Source of the DNA: Chromera velia
Taxonomy: Eukaryota; Sar; Chromeraceae
Assembly: GCA_018398765.1 (NCBI GenBank)
Contig: JAHBMJ010005736.1
Span: 1 to 57,500, forward strand
Length of the DNA: 57,500 nt
Reading direction: 5' to 3'
Both the position numbers and the translations under genes were made by a program. The notes under the pieces were generated by a model. The model was not told the origin of the DNA and ran no database searches. It saw nothing but the letters and a program-made list of their open reading frames with translations. Positions 24,801 through 37,139 of the stretch are shown piece by piece. Each line of letters begins with the position of its first letter. Position 1 is the stretch's first letter.

Positions 24801-27800
24801 CGTGGTTTTTGGGGGGGAACACCCGTTTGCCTGACCGCCAGTCCGTCGGTCAACCGGGCACAGATCACTCCTTCCTTCTCAGGCTCTTCGCGCCGTTTTT
24901 ACGTTGCAGGGATGCTTCTTATTGATGTGCATTGGTTGGTTTGCTTCCCTTCCCTTCCTAATGTGTTGATGTACGGCTCGTTTTTCTTCCTTCATCTTTG
25001 TTCTTTCTGTCCTCTGGTTGGTTTGATATATTTGTTTTTTTTCTGCTTCTTTCAGAGGGAAGGACGGGGAGTGGCAGCAGATGGTGAGGGATCTGGATAT
25101 TGACGTCACCCAGATGGAGTGGAGAACTTCTGTGGCCGAAACGTTTGAATACTTTATGGTGGGTGGGTGAGTGGGTTTCGCATCATCATCGTTCTTGCCC
25201 GTCCCTGCCTTCTTTTCTGTTCTCTCTGTTTCTTGAGCCTCTAGAGAGACTAAATTCTCCTTCTCTTTTTCTTCAAAGTTCTGTGAGAGAAGTCATGGTG
25301 TGAGTATTCTGTTGGTCCGCTTTCTGGCTCCCTCCGACTGGTCTGCCCTGGCTTGCACTTTGTCTCCACCTGATCTACGCAGCCAGATCCATCTCTGTCT
25401 TCACATGAGGGACGGATCCCGTGCAAATCTGGCTGGCTTCTCACGTCTGTCTATCTGCCTGTCTGTCTGTCTGTCTGTCGACGTGCGTGTGTGTGCACGT
25501 GAACAAACATATCTCCGTGCCTAGTTATCTGTCTGCTTTTCCACTCTCTCAACGGGATGGTGGGTGGGTGCAGGAACGAACTCCGGGGTCGTATATCGAG
25601 GAGGCTTCTTCGTCCCTCACATGGTCAGCCGTTCCGTTCGGTCATTGGCTTTCTTTCTTTGTCGGTCAGACCCTTTTCTCGATTCATGACTGAGTCTCGG
25701 CGTTTGAGACTGGGGAGGCGTGACACATTCGGCGAGTCAGTTATTCGTTTGTTTGTCGTGAGGAAGGAAGGCTATTCAATCGTCACTTTCTCTCTCAGTT
25801 CACCATTTATCTTTCTCGCCTTCACTTATTTCTTCTTCCTCTGTCTGCCCTGCCCCCTCGATCCATCCATCTGCAGGTACTGGGACGACACGCATCCGGA
25901 CTTTGGGCGTCAGATGGCGAGGGAACTGTTGGTCCATCTGTGGGCAGGGCCGCTGGCGTCCTCTACTGCCGACGTCGTGCTCGGACCCCGAACGGTCGAA
26001 GTGCGCCCCCCCAACTGCAGCCGTGCAAAACTGATGGTATGTATGTATATGCGCTTTTGTTCATTCAGATGCATGTGTGCATGTACGCACGCATACCCGT
26101 GAACACGTAAGTTGCGGTGGTTTACATTTACGAGACTTCGTGTTTGCCTTTTCACGCATGGTCTTTAGGCATCCCTGCGCTCTCTCTCTGCTGGGGGAGC
26201 ATCTTACAGACTGACTGATCTGTTCCCTCCCTCTCTCCCCTCCTGGTGTCCGTCTGCTTTGCAGGAGAAGATTCTTGCTGCCGAGTTCAGCAACGACGAC
26301 GACCCGCTGCCGATCGATTTCATTGCTTGCATCGGTAAGCAGTGGTGGGCATAGGAAAATTGGAGGAAGGTCGCTTATTTTCGCGTCCTGCGGGCACACG
26401 GACACGACCAAATGAAGAGAGAGGCAGAGAAACAGAAGGGGGGGGACAGCGCATTTCAAGGGGGGAGAAAGGCTGAAAAGAAAGAAAGAGAATGGGCCTA
26501 CCCGTTGCCTGCCAACTAATCTGCTCCCTCATTCTTCTCGCCGTCTTTCTTGTTTCCTTCCCCCCTCCTTGCTCCTCTCAGGCAACTATCCGTGGCGTGA
26601 TGAGGACGTGTATCAGGTTTTTGAGTCTCTGTGTCAAGACGGCGGGAGGGGGTTTTCGCAGTCGTTCCTCCCCCTTTCTGCTGCATCCGACACTGCGATT
26701 TCAGGGGAGGGGTGCTTGAGTCCCAAAGCAGCACAATTGGACAAGGAAAGGGGGGGAGGGGGGAAGGGGCCGAGAACGCCAGCGGACTCTCAGGCAGTGC
26801 CGAGAAACCCTGGGTTGTCTCTGCCCCTTGCAGTCGATGGAGGAGTTGGGGTGGGGGGAGGGGACGTTTCGGGAAGTGGAAAGAGGGATGAGGGGGGGGG
26901 TGCACAATCTGTTGCTGTAGGGTCGCCAGGAAGAGAAGAAGACGGTAGTAGTAGAAATAGAGGGGGGACAGAGTTGGGCTTGCCACTTGAAACAGAAGTT
27001 CTTTCGACGTCTTCAGGAATTCCCGTTGGGGTGGAGACAGTCGTGTTTAAGAGAAAGGGTGGGGGGGGTGGGGGGAATTCAACAACTGCCGCAGCGTCCT
27101 CGACTCAGCAACCGAGCTTTGGCCTTCATCATAGCTCGTCCCCTGACCTGGTGGACATAGACTCATCAGCGGGGGCATTGCAACAACAACAACCCAATGC
27201 GGGGGGCCTTCCCGACTCTTCATCGCCTATGCCGCCGCTATCAGCTGCTGCTGCCATGCAGCAGTCGAGCAGCTTGAGAGAGACTCTTCAGACAGCCGAG
27301 GAGAGTCCGGCACAGAGCGTGTTGACGGAGACGGCACAGAAAACAGGAATCACTTCCATCTTGACGGGCCCCGGCGCAACAACTGCAGGGGGGCCTCCTC
27401 AAACTGAGCGAGTGGGGGGAAGCGAAACCTCCGAGCCGGTGGGGGTGAGCGCTGCGTCTGTACCGTCCCCTGTGTTAACGGCCTCGAGGGCGAACCACTG
27501 TTCTCCCTCTCAGTTGTCTCAGGCTGAGCCTCAGGATAAAGAAAGGGAAAAGGAGAGGTTGCAAGCAGAGACATCTGCAAGCTGCTTGGATGGAGGAGGA
27601 GGAGGAGGCGGGGCGGCTGGTGGAGCCGTGGGTGCATCGTCAGGGTTGCAGGGGGAGATTGTAGGGATTGATGTGAAAAAATTGGGCTCCGGGGTGGGAG
27701 GACAGGGGGGTGTTGCGGGCACCGATTCGGCAACACCTAGTGGAGGGGGGTACGTGAATGTTTGTATGACTGAAACAAGTGTAGTGCGGGCAATCACGTC

Positions 27801-27974
27801 GGATGACTGTCAACTGTACACCATTTGGTCAGTCAGTCAGTCAATGGAAGTACAGTCCTTTGTTTTTTTTGACATCTGACTGAGTCCAGCAGTTTTTCCT
27901 TGTCTCGCTTTTCACTCTCCTCTGTTTCCCATTTTGCTGAGCTCGTATTCGAATCATCAAAATTCCCCTGCGTG

Positions 27975-28007
<33 letters not shown>

Positions 28008-31000
28008 GACACTGAAGTCGTTTCTTTCTTTACGGGGAAACTGTCGTTGACTGCTCTTGTTTGTCTTTTGCGTCCCCAGCCATCATGGGTAGTTGGTTAC
28101 AAAACGGTTTCGCAGCCTACGGTGGTTTTTCTCTCAAGTCAACAGAGGCGAGAGATAGACAGAGGGTCTCGTCCTCTTACATTTTCTTGCTCACCCGTGC
28201 ACATGCTTCACCATTCCCTTCGTGTTTCCTTTGTTTTTTTTTTTTTTTCGCCCTGCAGCGTCGGTGTGAAGATGTCGAAGGCGAGGTACTGTTTGCCGAA
28301 TGCCGTGCATGCCCAGGTGAGGAGAGGAGAGGAGAGGAGTGCGGTTTTATGAAACCATGAATTGTTGGGCATTAATGAAACTTGGAATGAATGAGAAAGG
28401 TGTGCGTATTCCTCCCTCACAATGCTTTTCAGTCGGCTTTGTATCGGAGCTGCATAGCTACAAAAGATGGGGATCTAAAGGAAGTCGTTTGGATGACGCG
28501 TCTTCTTCCTCCTTTCGTGCTCCTGGCCTCTTTTCCTTCTCCCCGTTCTTGCGACTGTGCTTCATGTGTTCATTTTCTTAACCCATCTGTGTGACTGATC
28601 GACTGTCTTCTTCTCTTCTACTCCCCATGATTGCACATGCAGAGCTTCATTAAGGCACTTGCGTCCAAGCTACCTCGACCTCCAGCGGAGTCCTACCAGA
28701 TGAGGGTGGTGTTGGGACTTGTCCCGCCGCAGTGGGGCCTCCAACAGCAGCATGTGCATTATCATGCGGTGAGTGCCGCCCTCCCAGAGGTCAGCACTGC
28801 GCCTGGACATCTGGAAAGGGGGGTGACTGCTTCGTTTGGTGTTGACAAGGAGAGGGAGTCGTTCGGGTCTGTGGCTGGGGTGAGTGCCTTAACAGGCGGG
28901 GGGGGTGAGTCTGCCCTTCCCTTTGGGGGCAGTGCCATCTCGTCTGTCGACCCGACGGGGATGCTGCGGTCAGTTGCTCCATCCCCACTTCCGATGGTTG
29001 CTTCCGACTCCCAGATCTATGGATCCCAACAGCAGCAGAGCAACAATCTTTCCTCCCCCGTCCCTGCGACTAACACCTCATGCCCAAGCCCCCTGTCGCA
29101 GATACCTCCAATGGGAGGGGGCCCCTTTGCGCACCTAGGAGGGGTGGGGGTGCAGATGTTCGCCTCCACGCATTCACGCACCACCACAACAGGCCCTGAC
29201 CGGGCGACCACCAGCTTTCAAGCTGCGATGGTCACCGCGCCCACGATGTTCAGCCAGCCGAGGCACGGAATTCCGAGAGGCACCTCGGGTTATACAGCAG
29301 CCGCATCTCTTGGGATCCCCGCTGACTCGACCGTCAGCGGCGCATCCTCTGGCATAGTTCCGCCCCCGCCTCTCTCGTTGATGGACCTTTCCTTGGACGA
29401 ACTCAGAGCGCGTCCCCCTCCAGTCGCAGTTTTGGCAGAAAAGCGCCACGCGCGTTTGCAACAGCAGCTGCAACTACAGCTGCAACCCCCAAGCAACCCG
29501 CATGACTCCCAGCAGCATGGGGCGCAACAGACCTCGTTGTCTGTCACGAAGACTGTGCAGACCCTGGGAGTGGGTGCGGCTGCAGGCGGTGCAGGAAGTG
29601 CTGGTGGGAGTGGAGCAGGTTCACACCCTTCTCCGTCCATGGGTGTGTTCAACCAGGGGGACGCGCTCCCTCCTGCACGGCTGGTCGCTATGGGTGCACT
29701 CAAACATCCAAATTTATTGCAGCAAGGGGGCCGCCGTGGGTTGCGCCCTCAAGACGGGGGTGTGGTTCCTCTCCCGTCTCCGACAGGTTCGACTTCTGGG
29801 TCCGTGCAGGCGGTGAGGGATGAGGGGAACCAGTTGAGGGGGGTGCATCAACAAACCCAGCAGCAGCAGGAGAGAGAGACGGCACCCTCGTTGCAAGCTT
29901 TGCCTGAACAGCATCCAGTAACCGTACCGCCGGAGGGTGGAGATAGAATGCAACAGCCCCCCTCTCGCTCCCCTGCCCCCTCATCCGTTGGCTCAGTAGA
30001 GGCAGCTCCCTCTGGAGTAGACCTCTACATTCGTTCTCCTCCAGCACGCAGATCGGTCGCTTTGCCTCAGACCGGCCCTGTAGTGCATCAGTCAGCGCCA
30101 AGCAGCGGGAACGGTGCGGCACAACAACCTGCGCACACCCACTTCCCCACGGTCCCTATAGGGCATCTAGGCCTGTCTGGGGGTATGGGCTACCCTCAGA
30201 GCTCCTTTGGGTTGATCAGCCCTGTGACAATGGTCACAAGAGCGAAACCGTTCCGAGCTAGAACAAAAGGCACGTCTGGCGAGAGGCCGGAAAAAGACAG
30301 CAGGCAAAGACACCCTTCGTTTCCGCATCCCCACCCCCACACGCTGACAGTAGGTAACACTCAGGTCCTGTCCTCTGGAACGGCGCATGGGCCGGGGTTC
30401 GGTTCTCATCTCTACAGCCGTCTTCATCGCAGGGATCGGGACAGGGGTACTCGGGGAGATCAGGGGGGAGAGGGCAAATCTGTGCGAGAAAGAGGGCACC
30501 AGCAGTCGAAGAGCGTGACTCTGGGCGAGTCGACAGTTCTCCCTCCTCGTCCTCCGGCGGGGGGGGGAGCTTCGGGTGTTGCTCCCTCTTGCGAGATGAG
30601 AGAGAGGGAGGCAGACAGGGAAAGGGAAAGGAGAGAAAAGGTACCCTCAGCTGGGGCTGGCGCGTCCGGCCAGCACCATACCCTTCATCACTTCCAGAAT
30701 CAGTCGATCGGGCGCTTATTGCAAGGGGGGAAGGAGGGCAACGTGACTTTTGCAACGGCCGCTTTCGGTCATCAGCAGCCCCTGTACATACACACTGGTA
30801 GTGGGGCGAGTGGTGAAGCTTCGGGGAGGCCAGTAGAAGGGGACAGGGAGAGAGAAAGGGGAGCTGGAGGAGAAGGGAGGGAAGCAACAAGTCGCCATCC
30901 TTTCCCTTCTGCTTCTTCCTCGTCATGGGGGGCCGGGCCCCTTTCCCGTGTCGACACGGAAGGGGGTCCTTTGAGCATGTCCGACACGAGAAGCGCCAAC

Positions 31001-32935
31001 CCCTCCGTTGCGCTCGGGCTTTCTCAGGCGTCTGCGTCCTCATCCTCCGCCCAGCAGCAGCCTGCGCAGCTGTCTTCTCTTGAAGGGGGTGGAGGGGGGA
31101 GGGGAGCTTCCGCAACACTCGCTCCCCCTGATCAGCACCGACAGGCTGGGCGTGGGGCAATGGGCACGGGGGTTGGCAGCAGAACCCGGCCGCGGTGGTC
31201 CACAAGGGCGTCAGAGGACACAATGCACTCCGAGGCTCTGGCATCTCAAGGCTCTGCGGTTGGATTCGGGGTCGCTTCGCAGGTCCGTCCATGTCTGTCT
31301 GTCTGTCTGCCTGTCTGACATATAGTCTGTCTGTCTGTCTGTCTGTCTGTCTGTGTCTGTCAATCTGTTCGCATGCGGCTGGGTGAAGTTGAATGTACAG
31401 TCTTTTCTGATGCCCGCCGTGTTTTCTTGCTGGTACTTTTCCTCACAGAACGTAATTTTCCATTCAGACGCCAGTCTGCTCTGTTTCACGGGTTGCATTG
31501 AGCTTTTTCGAGGTCCTTCTGACTCATTTCCGATATGTTTTCACCCTTTCGATAACTTACACCGTTGCATGCAGAGCCCGTCTGTGTCTGCTGACCCAAT
31601 CGGATTTGAAGCTTCTGGGGAACAGGTAGGGGGTGCAGGAAGGGAAGGAGCCGGAACGGGACCCCCTCGTGTGTGGGAGGGCCAGGACAAGGCGACAGGA
31701 CGTCCCACCCTTCCAGTCGACATAGGGGGGACCGGTGTTCCGCACAGCCTCCCCCCAACGACGACTTTACAGAGCAGCCCAAGTGCCGATCAGGACGAAA
31801 TGCACTGGTCACTTACAAGAGGAGAGGTGGTGCCCCGACAGCAGCAGCAACAGCAGCCGCAACTACAGTCGACGCTCCCACCTTCAATGCCTCCCATCTA
31901 CCCTCAAGCCACCGGTTCGACAGTCCTCCCGTCGCAGTCACCCCCGTCGGACGTTCCACAGCCGCAGTATCATCAGCAAACAGGAGCAAGCGACGATCCA
32001 CTCCCGTGGAGTGGGGGTGCAGCCCCCTCAATGGGCTCTGTGGCGTTTCCATCCTTCAGCACCCCGATTGCTACTGATCCTACTTCAGGACTCCCCGGAG
32101 GTTTGGGTTTGGACAGAGGGGGCGGAGGTGGCATTACGGTCTTTCAGGAATTGGGAGACGGGGAGACGGCACCCCACCAGCAGCAACAGCAGCAGCAACA
32201 ACCCCGTCTCCCTGTCGGTGCGCAAGAAGATCAGTCCCAGGTAAGAAACAATACTTATCCTTCGTGGTCCACCCTCTTTCGACCGTCTCCGCGTGCAGGA
32301 GCCTTCTTTGAAGGGGGGGCCGCCGGGGGTGTGAGTCAGTCAGGGTACTCGACGATGTCGCCTTCCGCTCTGTGGGGTGGGGAGACAAGCCACCACGCCG
32401 GCATGCTCGATTCCCGGCCGTCCGTTGCGGGCCACCTCGCTGCTGCTGGTCAAGAAACAAAGGGTTGGACGGACGTGCCTCCTTATGGGATGGGGATGGG
32501 GAGGTCTCATCCTCGAGAGGTCTCCCCGGCACCCGGTGGGGTTTTTAGGCATCCAGCTGCCGTGTCGTCCTCTGGTGGGGCGGGGGACAGCGGAGGAGAG
32601 GGAGAGCCTGAGAGGGGAGCTCAAGCAATTCGACGATTTTCGGATGTGCGCAGACAGGTGCAAGAAGGAGGTCAGATGCAGACTGTGCCTAGATTCCTCC
32701 AACAGAATCCTATGACCGCGAGTGAATACGCCACTCCATTGCCTGTCCAGTCAACTTATAATTCTGCATCCCCATACCCGATACCTGCCTCTGCTGCTCC
32801 ATCGCAACCACAACCAATCCCCTCACCCCCTCTTCCATCCCTTCCAACCCACTCGTTTTCGTCCATTGTGACCAGCGTTCAAGCACAGCCATCCTGCAGT
32901 ACTCAAGACGGCCGGATTCCTTCTTACCATTTGTC

Positions 32936-32968
<33 letters not shown>

Positions 32969-35900
32969 CGAACGAAGTGCATACCCTCCCGCTGGCCCCG
33001 CCCCCTCTGCTCCTTCGGCCTCTTCAGCCTCACACGTTGTGCCCACATCCCCCTCAGGCGTCCTACACACCCCACCCCATGCAGCAGGTCCCCCCCACGT
33101 GCAGATGTCCCCGTCTCTTCTGCCCCATCTCCCCCCCTCGACAGAGCCCCCCCTACCTCCGTCTTCTGCAGCGTGGCCAAGGAAGCTCTCGTCTTCCAGC
33201 CCCACAGCCGTCGTGCATCACCAGGGTTCCCACCAGAGATTTTCCAATCCTTCCGTTCCCCTTGGCGGGGGGGTTGCGGGAGGGATGCACACTCAAGGGC
33301 ACCCCCAATCCCAACCACAGCCAGCAGCAGCATCGGGGGTGCAAATGCCCCCATTGCCCAGAGACCCTACAGCTGAGAGTGGAGTCGGAGTCCCCCATCC
33401 CCATCCGAACCGTGATCGTGACACTCCGACAAGCCGACGAGTGATGGTGGAGAGGGACATGGATACACTCCCTCCGGGTGCCGCCATCAGTTTTGCCCCC
33501 CCTGCCCCATCCGTGTTAGCGACTGTGCCTCCCGGTTCCTTCGTTTCGCCGCATGGGGGCCAGGATCCCTCCTTGTGGCAGCAGCAGCAGCAGCAGGCCC
33601 GCCGACAATCAGCGTCCGCTTCTCTCCCCCCTATGTATGCAGGGAGTGCGCCTTCAGCGTCCTTCGAGAGCAGTGCAGAGCCCTCCGGTCAGCAAGATCT
33701 GCAAGGGCAGGGGGGAGGGCAGGCTCAGACGCAGTCCGCGACCTCTCACGAAGATCTCGCGTTGGCTTTTGGACCCTCGATGTCGACGGAAACGGGGGCA
33801 GTGCACGTGCCGCTCTCAGCTGGTCAGAGGGCGAGCCAGAGTAGCCAACGGAGTGGAAATGCGAATGCACATCATCCTTCTTCTTCTGGCTCCCCTTTGC
33901 TCCCGCCTATCAGCAGGGGCGTTGAAGTAGCACAACAGCAACAGCAACTGCCCTCAGACCAACACCGAGCAAGAGCATCCTCACGCGACACGCCCCATTC
34001 GCGTATGTCCACTGCCTCGGCGTCTGTCCAGCATGCAGCTCCTCACGCTGCTGTGGAGGCTGGGAGGTCTGCCCTCCCTCCCCGGGGGTTCTCTGCAGCA
34101 GCCATGCAGCACCAGCAGCAGCAGCAGCAGCTCGATCCCAGAAGTGGGACGGCATCGGAAGGCGCAAGCAGTCACTCACAACCGCCGTCAACGCAGCAGG
34201 CACAGGCACAGCAGAGTCACCCCCCCATCGGATACAGCGCCCCGGGGATGGCTGTGTCGATGCAGCAACCTCCGCCCTTGCAGGAGCATCAAAACCCCGC
34301 ACAGCAGATCGCGTCTCCAGGAGCACGAGGGAAAGACCGAGAACCGCCGACTGTCGACTTGATTCAGTCGGATTTCAGACAAACGCATGCAGGCATTTCC
34401 ATGCAGCAGCAGCAACAACTCGGAAGTCCACCCAGGCCGACCGTGAGGCATCCGCTGATGGATCATGGGGCGGTCGCCCACCCATCCGCAATCCAGCTGG
34501 CTCAGCAGACTCAGGCTGTAGCAGCAGCAGTCGAGCAGCCGCATCAGCAGGAACCGCATTCACACCACATGTCTGCCGTTGCTGCCCCCCCCCCTCCACT
34601 TCAAACACAGGGTAGCGACAACATCCACGCTTCAGGATCCAGACCGACCAGCCCCATTGACGTCCAGAGGCAGCCACTCCCTCTCCCCCTTCCTCAGCTC
34701 CCTCCTGCCGCGCCCCAACCCCCTCTCCCTCCCCCCCCGATGCAAGCTCAAGCTCATCCCCCCCACGCACCCCACCAACACCAACCGCATCATCACCCAC
34801 CCCCACCCAGCAGCCACAGCCAGACGGAGACATCACCTCACGGCCCATCTGTTGCAACTGCAGATGCCGCTTTCGGTTTGGGGGCTTCAACATCTGCATT
34901 TCCCGTCCCGTCGCAGCAGCAGCAGCAGCAACAGACACCGAGTGCCCACACGGCGTCTGTCTCTGCTTCTGCTCGCCTCCCCCCCGTCCACCCACAGTCC
35001 TCTCCTCCATCTCAAATGGTGCCCCCCCGGGTCCCGCGCGTGCCCCAACCGGATCAACTACCGAGACCGCAGAGCTCTGTAACAAGTGCTGCAGCACTAA
35101 CACACTCAAGCCATACACCCCCCTTGCCGAATTCTCACTCCATTCCGATGCTTCCTCCAGCTGCAGAGAGAGATGCGACCCTGCCAATTCCCCCAGCCGG
35201 TCCACACGTACCGCGCCAGAGGACTTTCGCCAATGACATCCTGCCTACTGAGACGATCTCTTCCCGTGCAAACACGGCGCCCCCCCCGGCCTCTTCTTCG
35301 TCTATGCACATGCAGTCGCCGCCCCCGTCGATCCATCAGATGCACCCAGTGGCGGGAGGAGAAGGTGAAAGCAACATCTATCTGGCTGAGGTGCCCGGCC
35401 AACCTGGTTTCTACATGCAGGTAGGTAGGTGTGTCTGCATGTGCATGGGTTCGGCCTGTCGTTTCAATTCCTTCGGAGACCCGTCAGGAGTTGGCTTTCT
35501 TGACGCACTGATTTTTTATTTAAGTCCTGCCATCCAATTGACCGAGAGTTGCATGAACTGAATGATTTCTCTCTCTTTGACCGAACATTTGCAAATCCCT
35601 CTCTTCTCTTCTGTTTTCTTCCTGCAGGTGCGGCTTGTTGGTCAGATCGCCAGCCGCCCATCTCCGTCGGTGACGCACGCACAGTCATACCAGGGTGCCC
35701 CCTCGAGCGTGGCTGCTGCCGGGGCCGGTGTAGACCAGCAGTCTCTTTACGGGGACATGGACGGGGTCTCTGTTGCCCAGGCTTCTGAGTTTGCTGACGT
35801 CGGAGGGGCCCACAGAGGACAGCAGCCAGCCTCCGCCACCACCACACCAGCACGCATGCGTCCAACTGTTTCCGGAGCCACGCCCCAAAATCAGCAACAG

Positions 35901-37139
35901 CAGCAGCAAGCCGCCGTGCAGATGCAGACAGCGCATGCGGCGCCGCTTTCTTACAGCTCTACACAGCCGCCAGGATTCGTGCAGCAGCAACAGCCTGGCC
36001 ACGGGCCTCCTCAGCAGGCTGTCGGGACGGTATCTCATCCAACAAGTCAGATCGTCCCTCCAACCCAAGACTCTCTCACCATGCTCCAGCCTCAGCATGC
36101 ACCAGCCCCCTCCCCTCCCCAGCCGCAGTCACTCGGCATTCTACAACTCCAGCAGCAACAGGAACAACATAACGTCCACTACGCTGCCCCCCCCCCGTCT
36201 GCACGACCCCCACCGCATCAGTATGCACCCCCTTCGGCGCATCTGCCTCCGACACCAGTTGCCCCCCACGCAATACCCATGCAGCAGCAGCAAACGCAGT
36301 CTCAACCGCAACCGCAGCCAGCGCCTCCCCACACACCTCCCCAGAACCCCCTGACCCCTCCCCTGGTCCCTGTGCAACAGCAACAACCCCTGCCTCTCCA
36401 GCATCAGCCTCAACCGCAGGCAGTGCACGCTGCCCCTCTCCCTCACGGCCAACCTCAACAGACTTCCATCCCTCCCACACCACAAGCCGTGCAGCAGCAG
36501 CAGCAACAGCAGATGCACTACGCACCGCAGCCTCAACCTCCTCAGCCTCAGTTCGTGCAAATGGCGTCTGGACCTCCGGCAACTTCTGTCCTCTCACCCT
36601 CCCTACCACCAAGCACTGTCGGTGCCCCTTCCCAGGAACCGTCTCTGCCTCACCCGCATTTGTCCCTTCCTCCACAGCCACAGCAGCAGACCCAGGCTCA
36701 CCCTCTTCCCCTTGTGTCCACCTCCCACCAGACTGGACAGCAGGGACAGGGCGGAGGAGGAGGAGGGCCGCCTCATGCATACGCCCCCTCTTCGCACCTT
36801 CCCTCAGTAGAGCTTCAGCACGCGCCGCCTGCCACAGCATTCCACGTCCACATGCCGCCGCATCAAGTCGCCCCTCCACCTCAGTCAATGCAGCAGCAGC
36901 CGCCGGAAATGCAGCAAATTTACCAGCAACAGCAGCAGGCAGAAGTGCCTCAAATGTACCAGCAACAGCAGCAGGCAGAAGTGCCTCAAATGTACCAGCA
37001 ACAGCAGGCGCTGCCGCAGACGACGATGGATTTGCAACAGCCAAACCCTCAACAAGCGATGCCGCCGCAGCCACCGCAAGAACCTCACCTCTCTCAGCAG
37101 CACGTCGCATCTGCAGAGCAGCAGCAACAGCAGCAGTAG
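19037..37139 (+). CDS. giant trehalose-6-phosphate synthase / phosphatase-like fusion protein
   Basis: Nineteen exons join without phase conflict: 19037-19675, 19964-20062, 20514-20744, 21116-21286, 21410-21502, 22605-22755, 23122-23261, 23649-23705, 24016-24139, 24361-24547, 25056-25158, 25574-25623, 25877-26036, 26265-26334, 26582-27827, 28259-28316, 28643-31282, 31575-35420, 35628-37139. Residues about 55-527 are a GT20 synthase making trehalose-6-phosphate from UDP-glucose and glucose-6-phosphate: [49 protein letters not shown] (R330, K335) and [13 protein letters not shown] are intact. Residues about 528-1080 are HAD phosphatase-like, but motif I is VVDLLDSLV instead of DxDGT and motif III is GNYPWRDED instead of GDDxxDE. 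This suggests an inactive, regulatory domain, as in plant class II proteins. About 390 residues interrupt it. The remaining ~2,750 residues are Gln/Pro/Ser/Gly-rich. Transcript data could still split the tail off. Confidence 0.88.
21590..22378. repeat. about 790-bp (TTTC)n polypyrimidine array
   Basis: Almost pure TTTC/TTTTC repeats, with CTGT and GATTC variants, fill most of the intron between exons 21410-21502 and 22605-22755 of the trehalose gene. The strand is essentially all pyrimidine. Long Phe/Ser or Lys/Glu open frames here are artefacts. Confidence 0.95.
32938..32966 (+). repeat. coding (CAG)n poly-glutamine tract
   Basis: A CAG run encodes nine or so consecutive Gln in the long tail of the trehalose gene. 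Many shorter CAG/CAA tracts lie on either side, consistent with slippage-driven growth of the tail. Confidence 0.85.
36921..37010 (+). repeat. 36-bp in-frame coding repeat
   Basis: The 36-bp unit starting TACCAGCAACAGCAGCAG occurs at 36921, 36957 and 36993 (last partial). It encodes [12 protein letters not shown] in tandem near the C-terminus of the trehalose gene product. Copies are nearly identical at the DNA level, so the duplication is recent. Confidence 0.9.

Noticed and set aside
32242-32299. Possible 58-bp intron (CAG/GTAAGA ... GTGCAG) inside exon 18 of the trehalose gene
   Set aside because: Removing 58 bases shifts the frame and meets a stop within about 12 codons, whereas the unspliced frame stays open for kilobases.
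28631-36400. Multiple minus-strand frames opposite the Gln-rich exons
   Set aside because: Antisense of CAG/CAA-rich coding sequence gives long Leu/Cys/Val frames; no start or splice context.
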